NCBI GenBank assembly: GCA_018894655.1
Contig: JAHIPE010000129.1
Location: 1 to 21,383, forward strand
DNA length: 21,383 bases
Direction of reading: 5' to 3'
Source of the DNA: Actinomycetota bacterium
GTDB lineage: Bacteria; Actinomycetota; Geothermincolia; Fen-727; Anoxymicrobiaceae
Position numbers and translations under genes: made by a program
Notes under the pieces: model-generated
What the model was told of the DNA's origin: nothing
What the model saw: the letters and a program-made list of their open reading frames with translations, nothing else
The model's database searches: none
Part shown: positions 13,298-21,002 of the stretch, piece after piece
How the letters are laid out: each line of letters begins with the position of its first letter
Numbering within the stretch: position 1 is the first letter of the stretch

Positions 13298-15776
13298 CGG
13301 CTCTTCCGGAGAGTGGTGGGAGATGGGCTTCGGTGACGAGCCGGAAGCGGATGACGAGGCGACCATCATCAAGCTCGGCGTTGACGCCACGCGGCAGGAC
13401 AAGGAGTCCCCAACCCCGGTTGAGAAGATAGAGATCGCCGAAGAGTTACCCATAATGCCGCTTGCGGACACGGTGATATACCCACATATCGTGGCGCCGC
13501 TCCTGGTCACAGAGGAGAGCCTCATTAAGCTGATTGACGACGCCCTGGCCGGGGACCGGATCGTGGGAATCGTTACCACCAAGGATGAAGTGGAGTCCTT
13601 CGACCCGGAGAACCTCTACGATATAGGGTCCGCGGTGGCGGTGGCGCGCATGTTCAAGCTACCCGACGGCAAGATGCAGCTCCTGGTGCAGGGAATCGCC
13701 AGGATGCGGGTGGAGGAGTTCACACAGACCGAGCCGTACCTCAAGGCGAAGGTCGAGCGCTTGGGCGACAGGATAGATGACACCGTGGAGCTGGAGGGGC
13801 TGGCACGTAACGCGCTGAACCTCTTCCGCAAGATCGTCAACCTGGCGCCTTACCTCCCCGACGAGATATTCGCCGCCGCGATAAACGTCAACGACCCCAA
13901 CGACCTGTCCGACTTCCTTGCCGCTAACATAAACCTTGACACCGCCCAGAAGCAGGAGCTCCTGGAGGAGCTGGACGTGAAGGAGCGGTTGAGGGATCTG
14001 ACGGTGTTCCTCAACCACGAGGTCGAGGTGCTGGAGATAGGGAGCAAGATACAGGACCAGGTCCAATCGGAGCTCTCCAAGGGACAGCGCGAGTTCTTCC
14101 TCCGCGAGCAGTTGAAGGCAATACAGAAGGAGCTGGGTGAGGTCGACGATAGGACCACGGAGATAAACGAGCTCAGTGAGGCGATCGATGAATCGGGGAT
14201 GTCCGAGGAGGCCCGGAAGGAGTCGGAGAGGGAGCTAGACCGCCTGGCAAAGATGCCGGCGGCGGCGGCGGAGTATACCGTGGCCCGCACCTACCTGGAC
14301 TGGATGGTGAGCCTTCCCTGGAACGTGAGCACCGAGGACAGCCTGGACGTCAAGCGAGCGGCCACCATACTGGACGAGGACCATTACGGCCTGGAGAAGG
14401 TCAAGGACCGGATAGTGGAGTACCTGGCCGTCCGGAACATCAAGGAGGACACCAAGGGTCCGATCCTCTGCTTCGTCGGCCCTCCCGGGGTGGGCAAGAC
14501 GTCGCTGGGCAAGTCGATAGCCAGGGCGCTTGGACGCAAGTTCCACCGGATATCGCTGGGCGGGGTCAGGGACGAGGCGGAGATAAGGGGGCACCGGCGC
14601 ACCTACGTGGGGGCGCTCCCCGGACGCGTTATCCAGGGACTCCGGAAGGCGGGAACCAACAACCCGGTGTTCATGCTCGACGAGGTGGACAAGATGGGCG
14701 TGGACTTCAGGGGCGACCCCGCCGCCGCCCTGCTCGAGGTGCTCGACCCGGAGCAGAACAACACATTCAGCGACCATTACCTGGACGTCCAGTTCGACCT
14801 CTCGAAGGTGATGTTCATAACTACCGCGAACGTCCTGTTCACAGTCCCGCCGGCGTTGCTTGACCGCATGGAGGTGCTGGAGCTATCCGGCTACACCGAG
14901 CCGGAGAAGGTGAAGATCGCCCAGCAGTTCCTCACTCCCCGCCAGCTGGAGGAGCACGGTTTGGAGGAGGCAAACCTCAAGATCGACGAGAGCGCGCTTC
15001 GAGGCATCATCCTGAACTACACCCGGGAGGCGGGCGTCCGCAACCTGGAGCGCGAGATAGCCGCTATATGCCGTAAGACAGCCCGCAAGGTGGCGGAGGG
15101 CGAGAAGGGGCCGTTCGAGGTCACCGGGGACGACCTGCACGACTTGCTGGGCCCGATAGAGTTCCGGCAGGAGGTCATCGAGCAGGAGGACGAGGTGGGT
15201 GTCTCCACCGGGCTTGCCTGGACCGAGTTCGGGGGCGACGTGCTGTTCGTGGAGGTTGAGTCGTTCCCGGGAAAAGGAAAGCTCAGCCTCACCGGCAAGC
15301 TTGGAGATGTGATGCAGGAGTCGGCGAAGGCCGCGGTCACCTACGCACGGGCCAACGCGCAGCGGCTGGGGATCGACGACGAGTTCTTCGAGAAGAACGA
15401 CCTGCACATACATGTTCCCGCAGGCGCCATACCCAAGGATGGCCCGTCGGCGGGGGTGACGATGGCGGCGGCCCTGGTTTCCGAAATAACCGGCAGGCCG
15501 GTGGTGAAGGATACCGCGATGACGGGCGAGATAACGCTCCGGGGCAAGGTGCTGCCGGTAGGCGGCATCAAGCAGAAGGTCCTGGCCGCGCACCGGGCGG
15601 GGGTGAAGAGGGTCATACTGCCCGAGGAGAACGAGAAGGACCTGGAGGAAGTGCCCGAGTTCGTGAAGGGCGAGATGGAGTTCCTGCTGGTGAAGGACGT
15701 GAACGAGATAATTGAGCAGGTGCTGGGGGACAGGCTGGAGGGCGATTCGCGTAGCCGAGAAGGAGGACTCGCCTGA
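13281..15776 (+). CDS. lon: ATP-dependent protease La (Lon)
   Basis: An 831-residue LonA-type protease. An N-terminal substrate-binding domain (from LPIMPLADTVIYPHIVAPLLV) and a coiled-coil region (KGQREFFLREQLKAIQKELGE) lead to an AAA+ module with Walker A GPPGVGKT (400-407) and Walker B VFMLDEVDKM. The C-terminal protease domain has the Ser-Lys dyad: Ser723 in KDGPSAG and Lys766 in GGIKQK. Length and order are normal. ATG 13281 follows GGGAGGT and overlaps the hsp20 end by 17 bases. ATG 13323 is a weaker alternative, and the longer open frame upstream has no support. It degrades misfolded and regulatory proteins in the cytosol. Confidence 0.95.
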   Translation: MFPPSSGSSGEWWEMGFGDEPEADDEATIIKLGVDATRQDKESPTPVEKIEIAEELPIMPLADTVIYPHIVAPLLVTEESLIKLIDDALAGDRIVGIVTTKDEVESFDPENLYDIGSAVAVARMFKLPDGKMQLLVQGIARMRVEEFTQTEPYLKAKVERLGDRIDDTVELEGLARNALNLFRKIVNLAPYLPDEIFAAAINVNDPNDLSDFLAANINLDTAQKQELLEELDVKERLRDLTVFLNHEVEVLEIGSKIQDQVQSELSKGQREFFLREQLKAIQKELGEVDDRTTEINELSEAIDESGMSEEARKESERELDRLAKMPAAAAEYTVARTYLDWMVSLPWNVSTEDSLDVKRAATILDEDHYGLEKVKDRIVEYLAVRNIKEDTKGPILCFVGPPGVGKTSLGKSIARALGRKFHRISLGGVRDEAEIRGHRRTYVGALPGRVIQGLRKAGTNNPVFMLDEVDKMGVDFRGDPAAALLEVLDPEQNNTFSDHYLDVQFDLSKVMFITTANVLFTVPPALLDRMEVLELSGYTEPEKVKIAQQFLTPRQLEEHGLEEANLKIDESALRGIILNYTREAGVRNLEREIAAICRKTARKVAEGEKGPFEVTGDDLHDLLGPIEFRQEVIEQEDEVGVSTGLAWTEFGGDVLFVEVESFPGKGKLSLTGKLGDVMQESAKAAVTYARANAQRLGIDDEFFEKNDLHIHVPAGAIPKDGPSAGVTMAAALVSEITGRPVVKDTAMTGEITLRGKVLPVGGIKQKVLAAHRAGVKRVILPEENEKDLEEVPEFVKGEMEFLLVKDVNEIIEQVLGDRLEGDSRSREGGLA

Positions 15777-16060
15777 AACGGCTTGACACGGTGTTCAACC
15801 CCCGCTCGATCGCTTTCTACGGCGCCTCAAACAACCCGCTGAAGATGGGGACCGGCCAACTGGCCTCCATCCTGATCCAGGGGTTCAAGGAGCTTCCCCG
15901 GGAGTATGGCAGGCCGATTGTCGCCTCTTCTTTCTGGGGGAGGGAGGACGAGGCGGTTGCCTATCTCACCGACAACTGGATCCCGATGTATCCCACCCCG
16001 GAGCGTGCGGTGAGCGCGATGTCCGCCCTCTACCACCGCCGCCAGGTTCTGGACTCGTAG
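15773..16060 (+). pseudogene. ADP-forming acyl-CoA synthetase with large internal deletion
   Basis: A 95-residue frame. Its first 36 residues (LKRLDTVFNPRSIAFYGASNNPLKMG...) are the start of the CoA-binding domain of ADP-forming acetyl/acyl-CoA synthetase. From about residue 40 it jumps to the end of the same subunit (REYGRPIVASSFWG, then EAVAYLTDNWIPMYPTPERAVSAMSALYHRR). Roughly 350-400 residues, including the catalytic His region, are missing, yet the frame is kept. AGGAGG (15761-15766) lies 6 bases before CTG 15773, which overlaps the lon stop as CTGA; GTG 15791 is in frame but too far from the SD. It is probably nonfunctional, though a small CoA-binding protein could still be made. Confidence 0.7.
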
Positions 16061-16083
16061 GGGTCTGCCTCTAACCCCATGTC

Positions 16084-16097
16084 CCCCGCACGCGGGG
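16084..16097. terminator. possible hairpin between convergent genes
   Basis: CCCCG-CACG-CGGGG is a 5 bp GC stem with a 4-base loop, sitting between the end of the synthetase remnant (+) and the stop of fbaB (-). There is no U-tract on either strand, so it would be a weak or factor-dependent terminator at most. Confidence 0.3.
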
Positions 16098-16100
16098 TTG

Positions 16101-17153
16101 TCAGGCGACCGTGACCTCATCGGACAGGTACACGTCCTGGATGGCGTTCAGCAGGGCAACGCCGTCCGCCATCGGTTTCTGGAACGCTTTTCTCCCCGAT
16201 ATCAGGCCCATGCCGCCTGCCCGCTTGTTGATGACCGCGGTCCGAACGGCTTCCGCGAGGTCGCCCGCACCGGTCGATGCGCCGCCGGAGTTGATGAGCC
16301 CCACCCGCCCCATGTAGAGGTTTATCAACTGGTAGCGGGTAAGGTCGATAGGGTTGTCGGTGGTCAGTTCCGTGTACATCTTCTCGTTGGTCTTGCCGAA
16401 CTTGATGGCGGTGAAGCCGCCGTTGGTAGTGGGCTGCTTCTGCTTCACGATGTCGGCCTCTATGGTGGCCCCCAGGTGGTTCGCCTGACCTGTGAGGTCG
16501 GCGGCGGTGTGGTAGTCGTTCTCCGGGGTCTTGAACGCCGGGTTGCGCAGGTAAGCCCACAGGACCGTGGCCATTCCCAGCTGGTGGGCGTGCTGGAACG
16601 CCTCCGAGACCTCGCGGAGTTGCCGGGTGCTCTCGGTGGAGCCGAAGTAGATGGACGCCCCCACCGCCACCGCCCCCAGCTCGAACGCCTGTTTGACCGA
16701 CGCGAACGGGACCTGGTCGTACTTGTTGGGGTAGGTGAGCAGTTCGTTGTGGTTCAGCTTCACGATGAACGGGATGCGGTGGGCGTACCTCCTGGCCACA
16801 GAGCCCAGGACCCCGAGCGTCGACGCCACCCCGTTGCAGCCCCCCTCGACGGCGAGCCTGCAGATGTTCTCGGGGTCGAAGTAGATGGGGTTGGGCGCGA
16901 ACGAGGCCCCCGCGGTGTGCTCGATGCCCTGGTCCACCGGAAGGAGCGACAGGTAGCCGGTCCTCGCAAGGCGACCGTGGCCGAAGATGGCCTGCAGGTT
17001 GCGAAGCACCCCGGGTCCCCTGTCGGACGGCATCAGTACCCGGTCTATGAAATCCGGCCCCGGCAGGTGCAGCTGCTCCCCGGGAAACTTGCACTCGTAT
17101 TCCAGGAGAGCGTCCGCCTCGTCACCAAGTAGCTCTCTTATGTTCTCTGGCAT
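16101..17153 (-). CDS. fbaB: class I fructose-bisphosphate aldolase (FbaB/DhnA type)
   Basis: A 350-residue protein, the same length as E. coli FbaB and alike throughout: TGYLSLLPVDQGIEHTAGASFAPNP, RRYAHRIPFIVKLNHNE, VAVGASIYFGS, TVLWAYLRNPAFK, ADLTGQANHLGATIEADIVKQK and INKRAGGMGLISGRKAF. It cleaves fructose-1,6-bisphosphate to triose phosphates through a Schiff-base lysine (in the ADIVKQK strand by family comparison). ATG 17153 is preferred because the N-terminus then aligns with FbaB; ATG 17198, adding 15 residues and lying closer to gpmA, is possible. It is in an operon with gpmA (53 bp gap), both acting in glycolysis/gluconeogenesis. Confidence 0.93.
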   Translation of the reverse strand: MPENIRELLGDEADALLEYECKFPGEQLHLPGPDFIDRVLMPSDRGPGVLRNLQAIFGHGRLARTGYLSLLPVDQGIEHTAGASFAPNPIYFDPENICRLAVEGGCNGVASTLGVLGSVARRYAHRIPFIVKLNHNELLTYPNKYDQVPFASVKQAFELGAVAVGASIYFGSTESTRQLREVSEAFQHAHQLGMATVLWAYLRNPAFKTPENDYHTAADLTGQANHLGATIEADIVKQKQPTTNGGFTAIKFGKTNEKMYTELTTDNPIDLTRYQLINLYMGRVGLINSGGASTGAGDLAEAVRTAVINKRAGGMGLISGRKAFQKPMADGVALLNAIQDVYLSDEVTVA

Positions 17154-17206
17154 CGCCAACACCCCGCTTCGCGTTGTCGCTTCTTCACCTCTAACCATCG
17201 AGTCGC

Positions 17207-17902
17207 TTAGCTCTCCTCGAGGTAATACTTGGAGACAGGCCGCAGCGCATCGTCCAGTTCATATACTAACGGAACCCCGGTGGGGATGTTCAGGCCGATG
17301 ACCTCCTCGTCGCTCATGTGATCCAGATACTTCACCAGCGCCCGCAGGCTGTTGCCGTGGGCAACCACCAGCACCTTCTCCCCTTTCTCAATCAGCGGGG
17401 CGATGTTGTCGTGCCAGTAGGGGAGCACCCGCCCCACCGTGTCCTCCAGGCACTCCCCCAGGGGCACATCCTCCGGCGGGACCTCGCGGTACTTCGGGTC
17501 GCCCCCTGAGCAGCGAGGGTCACCGGGCTCGAGCAAGGGCGGGCGCACCGTGTAGCTACGCCTCCACATGAGCACCTGCTCATCCCCCACCTCTTTCGCG
17601 GTCTCGGCCTTGTTTTGACCCTGCAGGGCGCCGTAGTGACGCTCGTTCAACCGCCAGCTCCTGTGCACCGGTATCCACATGAGGTCCAGGACATCCAGGA
17701 CTATCCAGAGCGTACGTATAGCGCGCTTCAGGACGGAGGTGAAGGCGACGTCGAAGACAAAGCCGTTCTCCTTCAGGACCTCCCCCGCCTGGTACGCTTC
17801 CCGGGCGCCCTTCTCCGATAGGTCGACATCGATCCACCCGGTGAAGACGTTCTCCTTGTTCCATGTGCTCTCGCCGTGGCGGATAAAGACTAGCCTGTGC
17901 AT
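17207..17902 (-). CDS. gpmA: 2,3-bisphosphoglycerate-dependent phosphoglycerate mutase
   Basis: A 231-residue histidine-phosphatase-fold mutase, slightly shorter than E. coli GpmA (250). The phospho-histidine motif is FIRHGESTWNKENVFTGWIDVDLSEKG (His9), followed by SWRLNERHYGALQGQNKAETA (with the acid Glu and substrate loop) and VVAHGNSLRALVKYLDHMS with the second catalytic His. It interconverts 3- and 2-phosphoglycerate in the cytosol. It is the first gene of a two-gene unit with fbaB. A promoter with TTAACA and GATAAT 17 bp apart lies about 45 bp upstream. The SD (GAGTGAG) is weak. Confidence 0.95.
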   Translation of the reverse strand: MHRLVFIRHGESTWNKENVFTGWIDVDLSEKGAREAYQAGEVLKENGFVFDVAFTSVLKRAIRTLWIVLDVLDLMWIPVHRSWRLNERHYGALQGQNKAETAKEVGDEQVLMWRRSYTVRPPLLEPGDPRCSGGDPKYREVPPEDVPLGECLEDTVGRVLPYWHDNIAPLIEKGEKVLVVAHGNSLRALVKYLDHMSDEEVIGLNIPTGVPLVYELDDALRPVSKYYLEES

Positions 17903-17945
17903 ATCACACTCACTCTCGGGGCCGGGCCTTTCCCGGTTACCTACT

Positions 17946-17974
17946 ATTATCTATTGTCCGGCGCGTGATGTTAA
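17946..17974 (-). promoter_or_regulatory. sigma70-type promoter of gpmA-fbaB
   Basis: On the minus strand TTAACA (17969-17974) and GATAAT (17946-17951) are separated by 17 bp, giving a transcript start near 17939 and a leader of about 37 bases. An 11 bp plus-strand direct repeat, ACTATTATCTA (17943-17953 and 17974-17984, offset 31 bp, about three helical turns), overlaps the -10 and lies just upstream of the -35, so a regulator could bind both. Confidence 0.55.
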
Positions 17975-18004
17975 CTATTATCTAATGCCCGCGACCGCAA
18001 TCAG

Positions 18005-18085
18005 CTACAAGGCGTGGTAGCAGCTCACCCCGTCGCGCATCTCCTCGGTTACCTCGCCCCGCTCCTCCAGGATCGAAGGGGGATT
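18005..18085 (-). pseudogene. C-terminal fragment of an unidentified gene
   Basis: Minus-strand codons read SILEERGEVTEEM then RDGVSCYHAL and end at TAG 18005-18007. The frame is closed by TGA at 18086-18088, leaving 26 residues and no usable start. The acidic helix and clean ending look like the tail of a real protein, but the family cannot be named. It sits in the 450 bp gap between gpmA and the SDR gene, near a dispersed repeat. Confidence 0.3.
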
Positions 18086-18212
18086 TCAGTGACAGTGTCC
18101 AGCATGCCGGGCTCCAATATTCGTTCGACAGGGGTTATTGTAAACGATTATCGGGGAACTGCGTCGGTATAGAGACCGTACTGACACAAACGGCATTTCG
18201 CATTTTGCCAAA

Positions 18213-18257
18213 GACTGGTATAAATGTTGCGTTGGTGCCTGGCACCGATGTTGCGTT
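18213..18257 (+). repeat. dispersed repeat, copy 2
   Basis: It contains TGGTATAAATGTTGCGTT followed by the palindrome GGTGCC-T-GGCACC and GATGTTGCGTT. It aligns without gaps to the copy at 19728-19774 and shares its palindrome with 1959-1990. It is just downstream of the minus-strand SDR gene, next to the nested hairpin at 18263-18328. Confidence 0.7.
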
Positions 18258-18262
18258 CGGCA

Positions 18263-18328
18263 TCCTCCCCCTCTGCCCCTTCCCCCCGCTGGGGGGAAGG
18301 TTGGGATGGGGGGTTCTGAGGGGGAGGA
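18263..18328. terminator. nested GC-rich hairpins downstream of the SDR gene
   Basis: Outer arms TCCTCCCCCTC (18263-18273) and GAGGGGGAGGA (18318-18328) pair perfectly over 11 bp. Inside is a perfect 10 bp stem, CCTTCCCCCC / GGGGGGAAGG (18278-18300), with a 3-base loop. It lies 25 bp beyond the SDR stop and could end that transcript, though no U-tract follows. It also resembles the intergenic GC-rich palindromes that translate as PHPNLPPSGGKG-like peptides in many genomes, so it may be a repeat unit. Confidence 0.55.
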
Positions 18329-18353
18329 CCAAGGTGGGGATCCCCGACCCGCC

Positions 18354-19568
18354 CTACTTGATCTTCCCGTTCAGGATGAGCCAGGCCACGGTGTCCTCCA
18401 GGCCTTTCTTGAAGTCGGCGTACTCGAACTCGAACCCCAGGTCCCTTATCTTCTTGTTGTACACCCAGATGCCCATGGTCAAGTAGTTGAGCTGCCCCAT
18501 GTCCAGTATCCGGCTCCGGGTGTAGGAGGGGTAGTTCTGCTCGAACCAGAGGGCCAGCCTGCCCACCGCCATCACCACCTTCTGCCACAGGATGAGCGGC
18601 ATGCCCGGGATGAAGTGGACTCTCCTTCCCATGAGCTGGGTGGCGTACTCTATCGCCTCGCGGTGGGTGATGATGTAGCCGTCGGCGAGGTTGTAGTCCT
18701 CCCCGATGCTCTCCGGTTTCTCTGAGAGGAATACCGTCGCCCGGGCTACGTCGCGGGCGTGCACGTTGCCCCCGAAGATGAGGAACTTGCTGGCAGCGGG
18801 GTACACCGCCAGGACCCCCTCCGAGAGCTCTATCAGTAGACCGGTGACCCCGTACTCCGAGCCGGGGCCGTAGATGGGCGAGGGCCTTACCACGGTTACC
18901 GGCAGGCCCTTCTCCCGGTGGTATCTCCAGACTATCTTCTCCTGGATCCACTTCGACCGGCCGTACTCGTTCGAGAAGTAGGTCCCCTCGGGGATGTCGC
19001 CTTCGGTGTTCTTCGGGTTTGAGCGGTCCTCGGTCATCGGCTGGTTGGTGGGGTGCCTCTCCGGCCGCCGGTAATTCCCGTTCTCCTGCCAGGGCCTTAC
19101 AACGATGTTCCACAGGGATTCGATCATGGGGCGGTGGGGGCGGCCATCGAGGTGTGAACCCGGGAAGTAGGAGTGGCCGTAGACCCCGCAGGTGGACCAG
19201 TGAATCATCCTCTCCACGCCTCCCTCCACCGCCGCGTCCAGGAGGTTGGTGACCCCGTTGATGTTGACCTTCTCCAGCATGTCCCACGGGGCGGAGTAGT
19301 CGTAGAGTGAGGCGGTGTGAAACAGGCAACCCATGTCTCCCTCGAACAGGGGCTCCAGCGTTTCCTTCCTGGTCAGGTCGGTGGGGACCCACTCCACCCC
19401 ATCCCTGGCGTAATCGACGTCGAGTATCTCCCGCAACTCCACCGCCTTCGGGTCGTCGTAGGCCCCCTCCAGGTCGGTGGCCCTTACATTTCTCCCCTTC
19501 TCCAGGAGCTGCTTCACCAGGTAGTTGCCGGAAAAACCACAAGCGCCGGTCACAACATCGACTTTCAT
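18354..19568 (-). CDS. NAD(P)-dependent epimerase/dehydratase-like SDR
   Basis: A 404-residue extended SDR. The Rossmann signature is TGACGFSG (Gly8, Gly11, Gly14), with FHTASLYDYSAPWD (84-96), HWSTCGVYG (catalytic Ser/Thr 125-126), EYGRSKW (Tyr202, Lys206) and VVRPSPIYGPGSEYGV. An insertion of about 60 residues (about 138-198) separates the Ser region from YxxxK, longer than usual. Hydrophobic stretches at about 325-350 may contact the membrane. It probably acts on a sugar nucleotide, sterol-like or isoprenoid substrate; the exact one is unknown. AAAGGAG sits 8 bases before ATG 19568. It is divergent from a paralogous SDR gene. Confidence 0.88.
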   Translation of the reverse strand: MKVDVVTGACGFSGNYLVKQLLEKGRNVRATDLEGAYDDPKAVELREILDVDYARDGVEWVPTDLTRKETLEPLFEGDMGCLFHTASLYDYSAPWDMLEKVNINGVTNLLDAAVEGGVERMIHWSTCGVYGHSYFPGSHLDGRPHRPMIESLWNIVVRPWQENGNYRRPERHPTNQPMTEDRSNPKNTEGDIPEGTYFSNEYGRSKWIQEKIVWRYHREKGLPVTVVRPSPIYGPGSEYGVTGLLIELSEGVLAVYPAASKFLIFGGNVHARDVARATVFLSEKPESIGEDYNLADGYIITHREAIEYATQLMGRRVHFIPGMPLILWQKVVMAVGRLALWFEQNYPSYTRSRILDMGQLNYLTMGIWVYNKKIRDLGFEFEYADFKKGLEDTVAWLILNGKIK

Positions 19569-19727
19569 TAAGATCTCCTTTCAATGCACCAAGAAGCCTT
19601 CAGGGCAGGCCTGCTTCATAATAGACTGACTTCAAGATAATATATTAGTGGAACCGCGCACGCCACAAACCCCTTCCAAAAATGGGTCTGGCCCAAGCAC
19701 AGGTGACCCGTTATTGCTTTTTCCAGA

Positions 19728-19774
19728 TATTGGCATAAATGTTGCGTTTGTGCCTGACCCCATCTTGCGTTTTT
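19728..19774 (+). repeat. dispersed repeat, copy 3
   Basis: TTGGCATAAATGTTGCGTT, then GTGCCTGACCCC and ATCTTGCGTT. It matches the copy at 18213-18257 over about 44 bp in the same orientation, but with a degraded palindrome. The two copies bracket the minus-strand SDR gene. It lies in the 360 bp gap between the divergent SDR genes, where no gene is seen. Confidence 0.7.
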
Positions 19775-19864
19775 ACGTGGGTGCCCATTCTCGCTGTCTG
19801 TTAACCCGTGACCTGGAATACTTTATGTTCTCGCCGGGACGGTCAAACCATTGAGTACTGGAGG

Positions 19865-19870
19865 TATAAT
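19865..19870 (+). promoter_or_regulatory. possible -10 element of the plus-strand SDR gene
   Basis: A consensus TATAAT lies 59 bases before ATG 19929, but no good -35 is present 16-18 bp upstream and there is no TG extension. It is plausible only by position. Confidence 0.35.
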
Positions 19871-19928
19871 GGTCCCGTGGCGCCGGGCTACAAGGGAAAA
19901 CAGCATTCAGCAAGATGGGGGTGGTCTG

Positions 19929-21002
19929 ATGGGGAAGAGAGCGTTGGTAACCGGCGCCAACGGTTTCACCGGAACGCACATGGTCGAGTACCTCTTCAGC
20001 CAGGGATGGGAGGTGGTGGCCACCGACATCAGGCGGGAGGAGCGCGGCTCCTACTACTGCGAGGAGGGGGACCTCCACCCCAGCTACTTCGAGGGCTACT
20101 CGGAGCGGACGGCCTCCCGGTTCGTAACCGCGGACCTGACCGATAAGGAGAGCCTGCTTCCATTGTTCGACCAGCACTACGATGTGGTGTTTCACGTGGC
20201 CTCTCTATACGATTACTTCGCCCAGTGGGATGAACTCTCCCGGGTGAACGTAACCGGGGCGAGGAACCTTGGCGAGGTGGCGGCGGAGGCCGGGGTCGGC
20301 AGGTTCATACTGTGGAGCACCGAGGGCGTGTACGGGGACCAGGACCACCATTCGATAGACGAGGACGCCCCGCACAACCCTTCCAACCTCTACTGCAAGT
20401 CGAAGGCGGCGCAGGAGGAGGTGATGTGGGAGCTTCACGCCGAGCACGGACTGCCGCTTACCGTGGTGCGCCCCGGGCCCATCTACGGCCCGCGACACAC
20501 CTACGGGGTCTATCACATCCTCTACGCGTTGGAGAAGATGGGTACCGGGGTGGTTATCTCACTGTTCCCGAAGAAGTACAACCTCACGTTCCCTTCGGTC
20601 CACGTCAAGGATCTCACCAGGGCCGCCCTCTACGTCGCCGAGCGCGACCAGGCCGAAGGGGAGGCGTACAACGTCTTGAGCGATTGCATCCCACAGGTCG
20701 AGCTGATGGAGTTCCTCTGCGGCGCGCTTGGGATGGAGCGCTGGGGGAGGGTGCCCGTTTGGTGGCCGCTGTACAAGGCAGGCGCCGGCATCGGCCTCAA
20801 GTACGTCCGCTGGCTGGACCGCAGGGCGCGGTCCAAGGGGGCAAGGCCCAAGATAGACGTTCCAATGATTGAGTACATGACCCACCACTACGAGTTCTCT
20901 AACCAGAAGATAAAGGACCTCGGGTTCGAGTTCATCTACCAGGACCCCCGCAGGGGTCTCTGGGATTACATCACTTGGTGCAAAGACAGGGGGTGGTTGT
21001 AA
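19929..21002 (+). CDS. NAD(P)-dependent epimerase/dehydratase-like SDR (paralog)
   Basis: A 357-residue extended SDR with TGANGFTG (8-15), FHVASLYDYFAQWDEL (88-103), WSTEGVYGD (Ser130/Thr131), NLYCKSKA (Tyr155, Lys159) and VVRPGPIYGPRHTYGV. It shares with the divergent SDR the FHxASLYDY segment, the IYGP block and the C-terminal KIKDLGFEFxYxD...GL motif, so the two are paralogs; this one lacks the long insertion before YxxxK. The substrate is unknown. ATG 19929 follows GGGGGTGG and replaces the longer frame from 19851. The stop TAA directly abuts the GTG of the next gene, a membrane protein. Confidence 0.88.
   Translation: MGKRALVTGANGFTGTHMVEYLFSQGWEVVATDIRREERGSYYCEEGDLHPSYFEGYSERTASRFVTADLTDKESLLPLFDQHYDVVFHVASLYDYFAQWDELSRVNVTGARNLGEVAAEAGVGRFILWSTEGVYGDQDHHSIDEDAPHNPSNLYCKSKAAQEEVMWELHAEHGLPLTVVRPGPIYGPRHTYGVYHILYALEKMGTGVVISLFPKKYNLTFPSVHVKDLTRAALYVAERDQAEGEAYNVLSDCIPQVELMEFLCGALGMERWGRVPVWWPLYKAGAGIGLKYVRWLDRRARSKGARPKIDVPMIEYMTHHYEFSNQKIKDLGFEFIYQDPRRGLWDYITWCKDRGWL

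Noticed and set aside
14235..14777. Long minus-strand open frames opposite lon (also at 14883-15593).
   Set aside because: They are antisense shadows of high-GC codons in a fully conserved gene; no family motifs or SD.
16098..17132. A 344-codon plus-strand frame opposite fbaB.
   Set aside because: Antisense shadow; the minus strand matches FbaB along its whole length.
18148..19584. A 478-codon minus-strand frame over the SDR gene.
   Set aside because: Low-complexity Arg/Gly/Pro composition in another frame of a clear SDR with Rossmann and YxxxK motifs.
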